A stretch of DNA of 64,000 bases, from the NCBI RefSeq assembly GCF_958405655.1, contig NZ_CATYWO010000001.1, positions 1,178,001-1,242,000 of the forward strand. The letters run 5' to 3'. The position numbers and the translations under genes were made by a program. This stretch comes from Ralstonia condita. GTDB taxonomy: Bacteria > Pseudomonadota > Gammaproteobacteria > Burkholderiales > Burkholderiaceae. Shown piece by piece: positions 46,721 through 56,515 of the stretch. The notes beneath the pieces are model-generated. The model saw nothing but the letters and a program-made list of their open reading frames with translations. It ran no database searches and was not told where the DNA came from. The first letter of the stretch is position 1. Each line of letters starts with the position of its first letter.

Positions 46721-47944
46721 ATGCAGGACAACAACCTGGTGATGGCGCTGTTGGGCGCCGGCGTGGTGTTCGTGCTGGTGATCGTGGTCTACAACCAATG
46801 GCAGATCCGCAAGGCGCGCCGGCCCGAGGCTTATAACCCGCTCGCAGGGGAAGCACCGCACGGGGAGGGCTGGGCCGACCGGCATGAACCTGCGCTGGGC
46901 GGTCAGCTGGACGAGATCGACCGTGTCGAGCCGCGTCTCGAGCCCGGGCTGGCTCTGCGCTCCGATGGGCATGAGCCGTCGACAGGCAGCGCTGAAACCG
47001 AGGCGGGCGTGATCGGTGCCGAACTCGCCCCCGGTGGCGAAGAGGCCGAGTTGCTGGCGGCGGAAGCGGAAGAGCCCGCCGAGGAGCCCGCGCCTGGCTC
47101 GCTTGAGCCTGCCTCCGGCGTGATCGACCCTCTGATCGATTGCATCGTGCCGCTGCATCCGGAGCGCGAAGTGTCGGGCGACCGTCTGCTGCCCGCGCTG
47201 GCCAAGCTGCGTCGCGCGGGCACCAAGCAGATCCACGTGGAAGGCCTGAACCCGGCGGCCAACGCCTGGGAAGCCATTCGCGCCGGCCAGCGTTACCTCG
47301 ACTTGCAGGTGGCCGTGCAACTGGCCAACCGCACTGGCCCGCTGAATGCGCTGGAGTTTTCGGAATTCATCAGCGCCATCGATCCGCTGTCGGAAGCCGC
47401 CGATGCAGTACCAGAACTGCCGGACATGAACGAGACGATCTCGAACGCGCGCGAGCTCGATGCGTTCGCCGCGGAGTGCGATGTGCAACTCGGCGTGAGC
47501 GTGATTTCCGACGGCGCGCCGTGGTCGGCAGCGTATGTGCAGACGGTGGCGACGCAGGACGGTCTGGTGCTCTCGCGCGACGGCACACGCTTCACACGCT
47601 TCCACGCAGGGGCCGACGGCGTACAGCGCGCCTTGTTCACGCTGCAGTTCGGCGACACCAACTTCCTGCGCGATGACCTGACCGTCAAGGGCGGCCGTCA
47701 GATCACGCTGCTGCTGGACGTGCCCGTGGCCGAGGAGGCGTCCAAACCGTTCAAGCTGGTCTGCGAATATGCCTACACGCTCTCGCAGCGCATGGGTGCA
47801 CAGGTGGTGGACGACAACCTGCGTCCGCTGACGGAGCAGTCTTTCGTTGCCATCCAGAAGCATCTGCGGGTGCTGTACGACAAGCTTGAGTCGCGCGGCA
47901 TCCCGGCGGGTTCCAGCACTGCGGTGCGCCTGTTCAGTCACTGA
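46721..47944 (+). CDS. zipA: Cell division protein ZipA
   Basis: The 407-residue protein has a periplasm-anchored N-terminal membrane helix (about 6-25, VMALLGAGVVFVLVIVVY), a charged, acidic, low-complexity linker (about 40-130), and a C-terminal FtsZ-binding domain (about 260-400, ELGVSVISDGAPWS-like beta-sheet). ZipA tethers the FtsZ ring to the membrane. It begins directly after smc, and ligA follows 11 bases later; smc-zipA-ligA is a common beta/gamma-proteobacterial order. Confidence 0.88.
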   Translation: MQDNNLVMALLGAGVVFVLVIVVYNQWQIRKARRPEAYNPLAGEAPHGEGWADRHEPALGGQLDEIDRVEPRLEPGLALRSDGHEPSTGSAETEAGVIGAELAPGGEEAELLAAEAEEPAEEPAPGSLEPASGVIDPLIDCIVPLHPEREVSGDRLLPALAKLRRAGTKQIHVEGLNPAANAWEAIRAGQRYLDLQVAVQLANRTGPLNALEFSEFISAIDPLSEAADAVPELPDMNETISNARELDAFAAECDVQLGVSVISDGAPWSAAYVQTVATQDGLVLSRDGTRFTRFHAGADGVQRALFTLQFGDTNFLRDDLTVKGGRQITLLLDVPVAEEASKPFKLVCEYAYTLSQRMGAQVVDDNLRPLTEQSFVAIQKHLRVLYDKLESRGIPAGSSTAVRLFSH

Positions 47945-47955
47945 CGCTTTCCACG

Positions 47956-50379
47956 ATGAGCAAGACCGCAGACCCTGCGTCCCGAGCGACTCCCGAGGCG
48001 CGGGCGGCATGGCTGCGTGCCGCGCTGAATCGCTATGCGCACGAGTACTACGTGCTCGATCAGCCGAGCGTGCCCGACATCGAATATGACCGGCTCTATC
48101 GCGAGCTCGAAGCGCTCGAGGCCGAGCACCCGGAACTGAAGACGCCCGATTCGCCGACCCTGCGGGTGGGCGGTGCGATCCTGCCGGAGTTCGCGCCGGT
48201 GCGCCACGTCGTTCCGATGCTGTCGATCCGCACCGAGACCGACACCACGCCAAACGGCGCACGTGCGTTTGATGCGAGCGTGCGCCGTGAACTGGGCCTC
48301 GATGCGACCGACCCGCCCGTCGAATACGCAGCCGAACTCAAGTTCGATGGCCTCGCCATCAACCTGCGCTACGAGGCTGGTTATCTCGTGCAGGCGGCCA
48401 CGCGCGGCGACGGCACGACGGGCGAAGATGTGACGCAGAACATCCGCACGATCCGGCAGATACCCCTCGGGCTGTCTCCAGTGCGCGGCGTCGTGCCCGA
48501 CGTACTCGAGGTGCGCGGCGAGGTCTACATGCGCCGCGACGATTTCGAAAGGCTCAATGCACGCCAGCGTGAACGCGGCGAGAAGACCTTCGTCAACCCG
48601 CGTAACACCGCTGCCGGGGCCGTGCGGCAGCTCGACCCCAAGATGGCCGCGGAGCGCCCGCTTTCTTTCTTTGCCTATGGCTTGGGCGAGGTGGTTGGCT
48701 GGAAGCCTATGCCCGAGACGCATTCCGGCCTGCTCGATGCGCTGCAGGATTTTGGTTTTCCGATCAGCAAGGAGCGTGCGACCGTCAAAGGCGGGGATGG
48801 GCTGGTTGACTTCCACGCTGCCATTGGGGCCAAGCGCGATAGCCTGCCGTTCGATATCGACGGGGTCGTCTACAAGGTCAACGCGCTGGCGTTGCAGCGC
48901 GAGCTGGGCTTCCGCACGCGCGAGCCGCGCTGGGCCGTGGCACACAAATATCCTGCCCAGGAGGCGCTGACCACGGTCGAGGCAATCGATGTGCAGGTGG
49001 GCCGCACGGGTGCCATCACGCCCGTGGCGCGGCTCGTGCCGGTGTTCGTCGGTGGCGTGACGGTGACCAATGCGACGTTGCACAACGAAGATGAAGTGCA
49101 CCGCAAGGACGTGCGCGTGGGCGACACCGTGATCGTGCGGCGTGCCGGTGACGTGATCCCCGAGGTGGTGGGCGTGGTGCTGGAACGTCGCCCGATGGTG
49201 GAGAAGCCCGGCCGGGATCTTTTCCATGCGGAGCAGGTGCCCCAGCACGGCCCTTACATGCTGCCCAAGACCTGCCCGGTCTGCGGCTCGCACGTCGTGC
49301 GCGAGGAGGGCGAGGCGGTGGCGCGGTGTTCGGGCGGACTGTTCTGCTCGGCGCAGCGCAAAGAGGCGATCCGCCATTTTGCCGGACGCCGGATGATGGA
49401 TATCGAAGGCCTGGGCGAGCGCTATATCGACAACCTCGTCGAGCTGGGCTACGTGCATGGCATTGCTGACCTGTACAAGCTCACGCTCGAAGACTTCCTG
49501 GAGATGAAGCGGCGCGCCGACGAGCGGGATGGGCTGACACCCGAAACGGTGGCTGCCGGCAAGATCGCCACGAAGTGGGCAGAGAATCTGCTCGAAGGCA
49601 TTCAGGCGAGCAAGATGCCGCCGCTGGCGCGCTTCCTGTTTGCGCTCGGCATTCGCCACGTGGGCGAGTCGACTGCCAAGACGCTGGCCGATTGGCTGGG
49701 GAGCCTGGCGGTCATTCGCCGTGCGCCTGCGCCGCTGTTGCTTTCCCTGCCCGACGTGGGTGCCGTCGTGGCCGAGGCCATTGCCGACTTCTTTGCCGAG
49801 CCGAAGAACCAGCAGGCGTTGGATGCGTTGCTCGATGCGGGCGTCGCTCCGCAGGGCGAGCATGCCCCGAACGCCAAGCTGCGCGAGATGCTCGAACCCG
49901 CGCAGCTGTATGCGTCGCTCGGCGTGCCGAAGCTGACTGCCACGCGTGCCAGGCAACTGGCTGCCGCGGCGCCGACGCTTGGCCATTTGGCGCGGGTGCA
50001 AGCCGATCAGCTGGCCGGTCTGCCGGCAGACGTATCGGCTTCGCTGCTTGAATGGCTAGGCGCGCATGACCACCGCATCCAGCTGGAACAACTCGATGCG
50101 TTGCGCGCCGAGCTGTTGGCCATCATGCCGGACGAGGCTGCGGAAGCGGGCGTTCTGTCGGGCAAGACCGTTGTGCTCACCGGCACGTTGCCGAACCTGA
50201 CGCGCGATGAAGCCAAGGCGATGCTTGAAGCCGCAGGCGCGAAGGTCTCGGGTTCGGTCTCGAAGAAGACTGACTACGTTGTCGCCGGGGAAGAGGCCGG
50301 CAGCAAGCTCGCCAAGGCAGAAGAACTGGGCGTGAAGGTTCTGGACGAAGCGGGTATGCTCGCGCTGTTAAAAAAGTAG
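47956..50379 (+). CDS. ligA: NAD+-dependent DNA ligase
   Basis: The 807-residue ligase seals nicks in DNA using NAD+. It has an Ia domain with HEYYVLDQPSVPDIEYDRL, AMP-accepting Lys129 in AELKFDGLAI, an OB fold, four zinc cysteines (CPVC...CSGGLFC), helix-hairpin-helix repeats and a C-terminal BRCT domain (SGKTVVLTGTLPNLTRDEAK). At 807 residues it is over 100 longer than E. coli LigA (671); part of the extra lies between the HhH repeats and the BRCT domain. Confidence 0.96.
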   Translation: MSKTADPASRATPEARAAWLRAALNRYAHEYYVLDQPSVPDIEYDRLYRELEALEAEHPELKTPDSPTLRVGGAILPEFAPVRHVVPMLSIRTETDTTPNGARAFDASVRRELGLDATDPPVEYAAELKFDGLAINLRYEAGYLVQAATRGDGTTGEDVTQNIRTIRQIPLGLSPVRGVVPDVLEVRGEVYMRRDDFERLNARQRERGEKTFVNPRNTAAGAVRQLDPKMAAERPLSFFAYGLGEVVGWKPMPETHSGLLDALQDFGFPISKERATVKGGDGLVDFHAAIGAKRDSLPFDIDGVVYKVNALALQRELGFRTREPRWAVAHKYPAQEALTTVEAIDVQVGRTGAITPVARLVPVFVGGVTVTNATLHNEDEVHRKDVRVGDTVIVRRAGDVIPEVVGVVLERRPMVEKPGRDLFHAEQVPQHGPYMLPKTCPVCGSHVVREEGEAVARCSGGLFCSAQRKEAIRHFAGRRMMDIEGLGERYIDNLVELGYVHGIADLYKLTLEDFLEMKRRADERDGLTPETVAAGKIATKWAENLLEGIQASKMPPLARFLFALGIRHVGESTAKTLADWLGSLAVIRRAPAPLLLSLPDVGAVVAEAIADFFAEPKNQQALDALLDAGVAPQGEHAPNAKLREMLEPAQLYASLGVPKLTATRARQLAAAAPTLGHLARVQADQLAGLPADVSASLLEWLGAHDHRIQLEQLDALRAELLAIMPDEAAEAGVLSGKTVVLTGTLPNLTRDEAKAMLEAAGAKVSGSVSKKTDYVVAGEEAGSKLAKAEELGVKVLDEAGMLALLKK

Positions 50380-50393
50380 CCAGGAGACGAGGC

Positions 50394-50927
50394 GTGATCC
50401 GAAACATCCTGAAGATGGGCGACAGCCGTCTGCTGCGCGTCGCCAAGCCGGTCGAGCGCTTTCATACGCCCGAGCTGACTGCGCTGATCGAAGACCTGTT
50501 CGATACGATGGATGCCGCGCGGGGCGCTGGCCTCGCGGCACCGCAGGTAGGCGTGGACCTGCAGGTTGTCATCTTTGGGTTCGACCGCAACGAGCGTTAT
50601 CCGGATGCGCCCGCCGTACCGAAGACCGTGCTGATCAATCCCACCATCGAACCGCTTTCCGACGAGATGGAAGACGGCTGGGAAGGCTGCCTGTCGGTAC
50701 CCGGCCTGCGCGGCGTCGTGCCGCGCTACACCCGTCTGCGCTATACCGGCTTCGATCAGCACGGCCACGCGATCGACCGCATTGCAGAGGGCTTCCACGC
50801 CCGTGTCGTGCAGCACGAGTGCGATCACCTGCAGGGCGTCCTGTATCCGATGCGTGTGAAGGATTTCACCCGCTTCGGCTTTACTGAGGTGCTGTTCCCG
50901 GAATTGCCCGCCAATCACGACGACTGA
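50394..50927 (+). CDS. def: Peptide deformylase
   Basis: The 177-residue metalloenzyme removes the formyl group from nascent N-terminal methionine. All three motifs are present: GAGLAAPQVG, EGCLSVPG (metal Cys) and HECDHLQG (the two metal His and the catalytic Glu). It starts at a GTG with an AGGAGACGAGG Shine-Dalgarno and lies 14 bases after ligA. Confidence 0.96.
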   Translation: MIRNILKMGDSRLLRVAKPVERFHTPELTALIEDLFDTMDAARGAGLAAPQVGVDLQVVIFGFDRNERYPDAPAVPKTVLINPTIEPLSDEMEDGWEGCLSVPGLRGVVPRYTRLRYTGFDQHGHAIDRIAEGFHARVVQHECDHLQGVLYPMRVKDFTRFGFTEVLFPELPANHDD

Positions 50928-50994
50928 TCGCAGTGGCGGGAGCGCTGCATCCGCTGGGGCGGGTGGGCGCGTTTTCATCCACCACGGAGATGCT

Positions 50995-52116
50995 ATGAAG
51001 GGAGAGGGGATGTGGGGCTGGCGCCGACTGGCGCTTGGAATGGCCGTAACAGCCATGCTCGGGCTGGCGGCCTGCGCGGGGCCGCAAGCTCCGGAAACAG
51101 CCGCGGCCGCGCCGGCAGCTGTAAAACCGCAAGGCCCGGTCTGGCAGCGTGTGCATCTGGGCGCCGACGCCGGTGCCTACGATTTTCCTGTCTATGCCAA
51201 CCATCCGCTTGACGGCGACCTGAGCGGCATCCGGGAAGTGGTGCTCGTGCAGCACGGTCTGCAGCGCAACGGCAACGACTATTACGCCGCAGGCGCGGAG
51301 TTGCTCAGGACGAGCGGCCGCAACCCCGACGAGGTTCTGCTGATTGCGCCGAACTTTCCCGGCACACCCGATACGGGCAAGGGCTTCGATGGCATGCCGG
51401 TCTGGTCGGTCGACGGGTGGATCGGCGGCTTCAATGCGACCAATCCCCCCTACACGGGGCTGAGTTCGCTCAAGGTGCTCGATGACCTGATCGCTTACGT
51501 GACCGACCCGGTGCGCGCACCCAACGTCAAGCGCGTGACAGTGGCGGGCCATTCCGGTGGCGGGCAGATCGTGCAGCGCTATGCGGTGCTCAACGATATC
51601 GACGAGGGTATCCGCAAGCGCGGCATTGACCTGAACTATGTGGTCGCCAACCCGTCGTCCTATCTGTACTTCACGCCCGAACGGCCGCACGGCAAGGGCT
51701 TCAGGCGCTACAGCACGAGCGTCTGTCCCGATTACGACCACTACAAGTACGGCATGGTCGACATGGTCCCGTATGCGGCCGGCAAGAGCGGCAGGCAACT
51801 GTTCCACCGCTACGCACAACGCCACGTGACCTATCTGGCCGGCACCGCCGACAACGACCCGAATCACCGCGTGCTCGACAAGCGCTGCGGTGCCGAGGCC
51901 GAAGGCCCGACCCGTCTGGATCGCGCACGCAACTACTGGCGCTACGAGCACCATCTGGCGGGTCGCATGCACGTCAACCACCAGGCGCACGAGGTGGTCG
52001 GCGTGGGGCACGATCAGGCGAAGATGTTTGGCTCGCGCTGCGGTGCGCAAGCCGTGTTCGGTATGCCGGCATCAACCAACGCCACGGGCGCCGCCTGCCA
52101 GGCACCGCGTCTTTGA
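50995..52116 (+). CDS. Lipoprotein with alpha/beta-hydrolase fold
   Basis: The 373-residue protein has a signal peptide with lipobox LAAC (Cys27) and an alpha/beta-hydrolase core: VVLVQHGLQRNGNDYY for the oxyanion region and AGHSGGG with nucleophile Ser187. A late HVNHQAHEVVGVGHDQAKMF may carry the catalytic His. Two possible starts, 50995 and 51010, give similar signal peptides. The substrate is unknown; a periplasmic or outer-membrane-anchored esterase is likely. Confidence 0.8.
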   Translation: MKGEGMWGWRRLALGMAVTAMLGLAACAGPQAPETAAAAPAAVKPQGPVWQRVHLGADAGAYDFPVYANHPLDGDLSGIREVVLVQHGLQRNGNDYYAAGAELLRTSGRNPDEVLLIAPNFPGTPDTGKGFDGMPVWSVDGWIGGFNATNPPYTGLSSLKVLDDLIAYVTDPVRAPNVKRVTVAGHSGGGQIVQRYAVLNDIDEGIRKRGIDLNYVVANPSSYLYFTPERPHGKGFRRYSTSVCPDYDHYKYGMVDMVPYAAGKSGRQLFHRYAQRHVTYLAGTADNDPNHRVLDKRCGAEAEGPTRLDRARNYWRYEHHLAGRMHVNHQAHEVVGVGHDQAKMFGSRCGAQAVFGMPASTNATGAACQAPRL

Positions 52117-52130
52117 CCAGGCGCCCAAGG

Positions 52131-52169
52131 AAAAAGCCGGTCACGCGATAGGCGTCGACCGGCTTTTTT
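52131..52169. terminator. Bidirectional terminator between lipoprotein and pseudouridine synthase genes
   Basis: AAAAAGCCGGTC (52131-52142) pairs with GACCGGCTTTTT (52157-52168) across a 14-base loop, with T- and A-runs on both sides. It serves both convergent genes. Confidence 0.9.
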
Positions 52170-52188
52170 CGTTGGAGCGGAGCGGGCG

Positions 52189-53805
52189 TCAGAACTTCTC
52201 GAATGGCCCCAAGAACCGCCACTGCCCCACCGGCAGATCACCCAGTACGATGCGTCCCATACGGATGCGCTTCAGGCCCACGACGTCCAGGCCGACCTGC
52301 TCGCACATGCGCCGGATCTGGCGCTTCTTGCCCTCGCGCAGCACGAAACGCAACTGCTCCTCGTTCTGCCAGCTCACCTTGGCGGGCTTGAGGGGCTCGC
52401 CGTCCAGCGACAGGCCGAAGCGCAGCTTCTCGAGCAGTTCTTCCGGGAAGACCTTCGAGATGTCGTGCTCCACGCGACCTTGCGGTGAATTCCACACCAC
52501 GCGCACGAGGTATTCCTTCTCGACCGTTGAATCCTCGCCGATCAGGTGGCGCGCGACGCGGCCGTCCTGCGTCAGCACCAGCAAGCCGGTGGAGTCGATG
52601 TCCAGGCGGCCTGCGGGCGCCAGCGCCTTGCGCTGCCACGGGGCGAAGCGCTTGCGCGTGGGATCCTGCTCCCACTGGTTTTCCGGCACGAACAGCGCGG
52701 CCGCCGGCTGGTAGCCGTCTTCTGCCTGGCCCGACACGTACCCGACCGGCTTGTGCAGCAGCACGGTCACGCGTTCGCCCTGCTCGGACCGCGCGGCCTG
52801 GTGGATCTCGATGATCGCATCCGGGCGCACGCGCGAACCCAGCTCGGTGACGGGCTCGCCATCGACGACGACCCAACCGCGCGGAATCCACTCGTCGGCC
52901 TCGCGGCGTGAGCACAGACCCAGTTCGGACATGCGCTTGGACAGGCGAACAAGCCCGCCCGATTCAGCCGGTGCTGCCTGATGTGGGGCCCGCTCTTCGA
53001 CCTGGCGCGGCGCACGCTCCTGGCGCTCCGGACGCTGCGGCCGGTCTTCGGGGCGGCGTGGCGGACGGTCGTTGTCAAGGCGTCGCGGCGCGCGGTCGTC
53101 GCCGTACTTGCGGGGGCGCTGCTCATCGTCGAAGCGTCGCGGCGGACGCTGATCGTCGCCATAGCGTCGTGGGCGTTGCTCGTCATCGGCACGTCGGGGC
53201 GGACGTTGATCGTCACCGTAGCGGCGTGGCGGGCGATTCTCGTCAAAGCGGCTGGGTGCCCGTTGGTCTCCGTCACGACGTGGCCCACGTTGATCATCGC
53301 CATAGCGGCGCGGACGCTCGTCATCGAACCGGCGCGGCGGGCGGTCTTCGAAGCGTCGCGGCGGCTGGTCGTTATCGAATCGGCGTGGCGGGCGCTGGTC
53401 ATCGCTGGGCCTGCGCGGCGGACGCGCATCGTCAAAACGACGCGGTGGGCGGTCTTCGAAGCGTCGCGGCGGCTGGTCGTTATCGAAGCGGCGTGGCGGG
53501 CGCTGGTCATCGCTGAACCTGCGCGGCGGGCGCTCATCCGCGTCGCGTCTCGGCGCGCGTGGCTGTGAGGCTTTATTGTCGCGACCTTCCTCGGGCTTGG
53601 GAGCGCGTTGCGACGGCCGCAGCGGAAGCCGGTCACGGTTCAGGTCAGAGGCGCGCAGCGGTTTGCCGCTACTGCGCACCGTGTTGCCCGTTTCGTCACG
53701 GCGCACACCGAGCGTGGTGCGCTTGCCCGGGCGGGTTGCGCGCTGGGTCGGGTCGGAGCGGCGCTTGTCGTCGTCGCCCGGAAAATCGTCGGAGTCGGTA
53801 GTCAT
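52189..53805 (-). CDS. rluF: RluF-like 23S rRNA pseudouridine synthase with long basic N-terminal repeat region
   Basis: The 538-residue protein has a C-terminal pseudouridine synthase core with an S4 domain (RLSKRMSELGLCSRREADEW), the HKPVGYVS segment, catalytic Asp in AGRLDIDSTGLLVLTQDG, and the EKEYLVRV and GKKRQIRRMCE motifs that place it nearer RluF than RluB. The first 270 or so residues are unlike E. coli RluF (290 residues in all): a disordered arginine/proline/aspartate extension of imperfect RPPRRFDDDQ repeats, including a tandem 36-residue unit. Assignment to RluF rather than RluB is moderate. Confidence 0.72.
   Translation of the reverse strand: MTTDSDDFPGDDDKRRSDPTQRATRPGKRTTLGVRRDETGNTVRSSGKPLRASDLNRDRLPLRPSQRAPKPEEGRDNKASQPRAPRRDADERPPRRFSDDQRPPRRFDNDQPPRRFEDRPPRRFDDARPPRRPSDDQRPPRRFDNDQPPRRFEDRPPRRFDDERPRRYGDDQRGPRRDGDQRAPSRFDENRPPRRYGDDQRPPRRADDEQRPRRYGDDQRPPRRFDDEQRPRKYGDDRAPRRLDNDRPPRRPEDRPQRPERQERAPRQVEERAPHQAAPAESGGLVRLSKRMSELGLCSRREADEWIPRGWVVVDGEPVTELGSRVRPDAIIEIHQAARSEQGERVTVLLHKPVGYVSGQAEDGYQPAAALFVPENQWEQDPTRKRFAPWQRKALAPAGRLDIDSTGLLVLTQDGRVARHLIGEDSTVEKEYLVRVVWNSPQGRVEHDISKVFPEELLEKLRFGLSLDGEPLKPAKVSWQNEEQLRFVLREGKKRQIRRMCEQVGLDVVGLKRIRMGRIVLGDLPVGQWRFLGPFEKF
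53341..53515. repeat. Tandem 108-bp coding repeat inside the pseudouridine synthase gene
   Basis: A 67-base stretch starting at 53341 recurs at 53449 with one mismatch (period 108 bases, 36 codons). It encodes the repeated arginine/proline/aspartate units. Such repeats are prone to slipped-strand length change, so this gene may vary between strains. Confidence 0.85.
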
Positions 53806-53831
53806 GAATCTGGACCGGTAAGGCTGGGCGC

Positions 53832-56417
53832 TCAGATGGCGAGCGCATCGAGCAGCTCGCTTTCCAGCGCGAGCTGCAGTTTGTTGTCCTGGGTCAGGCG
53901 GGTGCCGTCGACCAGGAAGATGTCTTCCACGCGCTCGCCAAGCGTGTTGATACGTGCGGTGTGCACCGACACGCGGTGGCGCGCGAGCACACGGGCAATG
54001 GCATACAGCAGGCCGGTGCGGTCAGTGGCCGAGATCGACAGCAGGTAATACTGGCCGCGCTCGTCCGGACGCAGGTCGACGCGGGGCTTGATCGGGAAAC
54101 TGCGAGACTGGCGGGAGACGCGTCCACGCGGCGGTTCAGGCAAAGCGGCTTCGAGTGCGATCTGCTCGGCCAACTCGTGCTCGACGAGCGTGATGATGTC
54201 GCGGTAGTGCCCAGGCTCCACCAGCCCGGTGCCTGGGTCGGCTACCTGGAAGGTGTCGAGCGCATAGCCGTGCTTGGTGGTGTGGATCTTGGCATCGAGG
54301 ATGGTCAGGCCCTTGCGCTCGAAATACCCGCAGATGCGGGCAAACAGGTCAGGCCGGTCCGGCGAATACACGGCCACCTGAAGGCCTTCACCCACGGGAG
54401 AAATACGCGCCCGCACAATGGGGGCGGTGGTGTTGACGCGGTTCCAGAAGTGCCGCGTAAACCAGGCAATATCGCTCGCTCCGTGGCGCAAGAACACACC
54501 GACGTCGAGCTGCTTCCACAAGGCTTCGTAAGCGGCGTCGTCCAGCGTAGCCAGGCGCAACAGGGCGCGCGCCTTATCCTTGCGGCCTTCGAGCACGGCA
54601 TGCGCGTCGGTGGTGGCGCCGCCCAAGGCGCGCAATGTCATGCGGTACAGGTCTTCCAGCAGCTTGCCTTTCCAGGCGTTCCACACCTTGGGGCTGGTGC
54701 CCCGGATGTCGGCCACGGTCAGCAGATAAAGCGCGGTGAGGCGCCGTTCGCCACCGACCAGGTCAGCAAAGCGACGGATGACTTCGGGGTCGCCCACGTC
54801 CTGCTTCTGCGCGACCTGGCTCATGGTCAGATGATGCTCGACGAGCCAGACGATGAGGTCTGCGTCCTCTTTGGCAATGCCATGCTGTCGGCAGAAGCGT
54901 CGCGCGTCTGACATGCCGAGCACGGAATGGTCGCCGCCACGCCCCTTCGCGATGTCATGAAACAGCGCGGCCACGGTCAGCACCCACGGCTTGTCGAAGT
55001 TCGCCATCAGTTGGCTGCAGAACGGGAACTCGTGCGTGTGCTCGACGATGGCGAAACGGCGGATGTTGCGCACCACCATCAGGATGTGCTGGTCCACCGT
55101 GTAGACGTGGAACAGGTCGTGCTGCATCTGTCCGACGATGCGCCGGAAGTTGATCAGGTAGCGGCCCAGCACGCTGGTCTGGTTCATCAGTCGCAGCGCG
55201 TGCGTGATGCCCTGCGGCTGTTGCAGGATCGACAGGAAGAGCGCGCGGTTGGCCGGGTCCTGGCGCCATCTGGCGTCCATCAGCGTCCGGGCGTTGTACA
55301 GCGCCCGCAGCGTGCTGGCCGCCAATCCCTTGATGCCGCGTGTCTGCTCATACAGCAGGAAGGTTTCCAGGATCGCGGTCGGCTCACGCTGGTAGAGATC
55401 GGGGTCGGCAATTTCGAGCATGCCTTGGCGCTCGACGAAGCGTTCGTTGATCTTTCGCGTGATGCCAAGTTCGGTTGGGAAAAGGCGTGCCTCGATGTTC
55501 TGCAGCACCACGGTGTTGAGCTGCGAGACCGCCTTTGCCGCCCAGTAGTAGCGGCGCATGATCTGTTCGCTTGCCCGCTTGGCCGTGGTCGGGCGATAGC
55601 CGAAAGCCTCGGCCAACTGTGTTTGCAGATCGAAGACGAGCACATCCTGGCGGCGCCCCGCCAGCAGGTGCAGGCGCGCCCGGATGGTCTTGAGCAGGCG
55701 TTCGTTGGAGGTCAGTTCCTGCGCCTCGCGGCGCGTGAGCAGGCCGCCTGCGAGCAGTTCGTTCCAGCTCGATCCGAAGCCGGCTGCGCGCGTCATCCAC
55801 AGGATGACCTGCAGGTCGCGCAAGCCCCCTGGGCTTTCCTTGCAATTGGGCTCGAGGGAGTAGGGCGTGTCTTGATACTTGGCGTGCCGCTGGCGCATTT
55901 CCAGCAGCTTCGACTGAAAGAAATCGGCAGCATCGAGGTGCTGCTGGTACTGCACCTCGAACGTACGGTACAAGTCTTCGTCGCCGGTCAGGCGGCGATG
56001 CTCCAGCAGGGACGTGCGCACCGTCACGTCCAGCTCGGCCTCGCTGATGCACTCCTCGACCGTCCGCACCGATGACCCGATATCCAGCCCCATGTCCCAG
56101 CATCGGCCGATAAACGCTTCGAGGCGCGTCTCGAGCGCCTTGTCTGCGGCGTGCGGCAGCAGCAGGAGGATATCGACGTCGGAATGCGGGAACAGCTCCC
56201 CTCGCCCATAGCCGCCCACGGCAACCAGGGCGCAACCTTGGGGCATCTGTTCGTCCTGCCAGAGCTGGATCAGCGCGTGATCCACCGCCCGGGCCAGCTT
56301 GGTGACCAACTGATGCACATTGGCGTGCTGCTCGAATTGCGCGAACAGGTGCGCGCGTTCAGCCTTCAGGGCGTCGCGCGGAGACATCTCGGCGGGGGCG
56401 GCGGCAGCGGTGTGCAT
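53832..56417 (-). CDS. glnD: Bifunctional [protein-PII] uridylyltransferase/uridylyl-removing enzyme
   Basis: The 861-residue enzyme senses glutamine and modifies PII proteins. It has an N-terminal nucleotidyltransferase domain with GGYGRGELFPHSDVDILLLL, a central HD domain with FHDIAKGRGGDHS for removing the UMP, and two C-terminal ACT domains (GHYRDIITLVEHELAEQIAL and onward; TDRTGLLYAIARVLARH). The start at 56417 matches the family; the open frame to 56666 overlaps map. It is 98 bases downstream of map. Confidence 0.96.
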   Translation of the reverse strand: MHTAAAAPAEMSPRDALKAERAHLFAQFEQHANVHQLVTKLARAVDHALIQLWQDEQMPQGCALVAVGGYGRGELFPHSDVDILLLLPHAADKALETRLEAFIGRCWDMGLDIGSSVRTVEECISEAELDVTVRTSLLEHRRLTGDEDLYRTFEVQYQQHLDAADFFQSKLLEMRQRHAKYQDTPYSLEPNCKESPGGLRDLQVILWMTRAAGFGSSWNELLAGGLLTRREAQELTSNERLLKTIRARLHLLAGRRQDVLVFDLQTQLAEAFGYRPTTAKRASEQIMRRYYWAAKAVSQLNTVVLQNIEARLFPTELGITRKINERFVERQGMLEIADPDLYQREPTAILETFLLYEQTRGIKGLAASTLRALYNARTLMDARWRQDPANRALFLSILQQPQGITHALRLMNQTSVLGRYLINFRRIVGQMQHDLFHVYTVDQHILMVVRNIRRFAIVEHTHEFPFCSQLMANFDKPWVLTVAALFHDIAKGRGGDHSVLGMSDARRFCRQHGIAKEDADLIVWLVEHHLTMSQVAQKQDVGDPEVIRRFADLVGGERRLTALYLLTVADIRGTSPKVWNAWKGKLLEDLYRMTLRALGGATTDAHAVLEGRKDKARALLRLATLDDAAYEALWKQLDVGVFLRHGASDIAWFTRHFWNRVNTTAPIVRARISPVGEGLQVAVYSPDRPDLFARICGYFERKGLTILDAKIHTTKHGYALDTFQVADPGTGLVEPGHYRDIITLVEHELAEQIALEAALPEPPRGRVSRQSRSFPIKPRVDLRPDERGQYYLLSISATDRTGLLYAIARVLARHRVSVHTARINTLGERVEDIFLVDGTRLTQDNKLQLALESELLDALAI

Positions 56418-56515
56418 GAATCGAGCATAAATGAAACAGCGACCGGCGCGGACGTCCGGTCGCTGCAGGGATTGGGGCAGGCGCAACTGCTGCGGCGCGC
56501 CCGCATCGCGTTCAA

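Noticed and set aside
44843..48262. 1139-residue open frame on the minus strand opposite smc, zipA and ligA
   Set aside because: It mirrors the codon structure of the plus-strand genes, which have clear families; the translation is arginine/histidine-rich with no known domain.
53000..53560. Short regular repeats that could suggest a CRISPR array
   Set aside because: The repeats are in frame within a coding sequence, vary gradually and have no unique spacers of constant length or cas genes.
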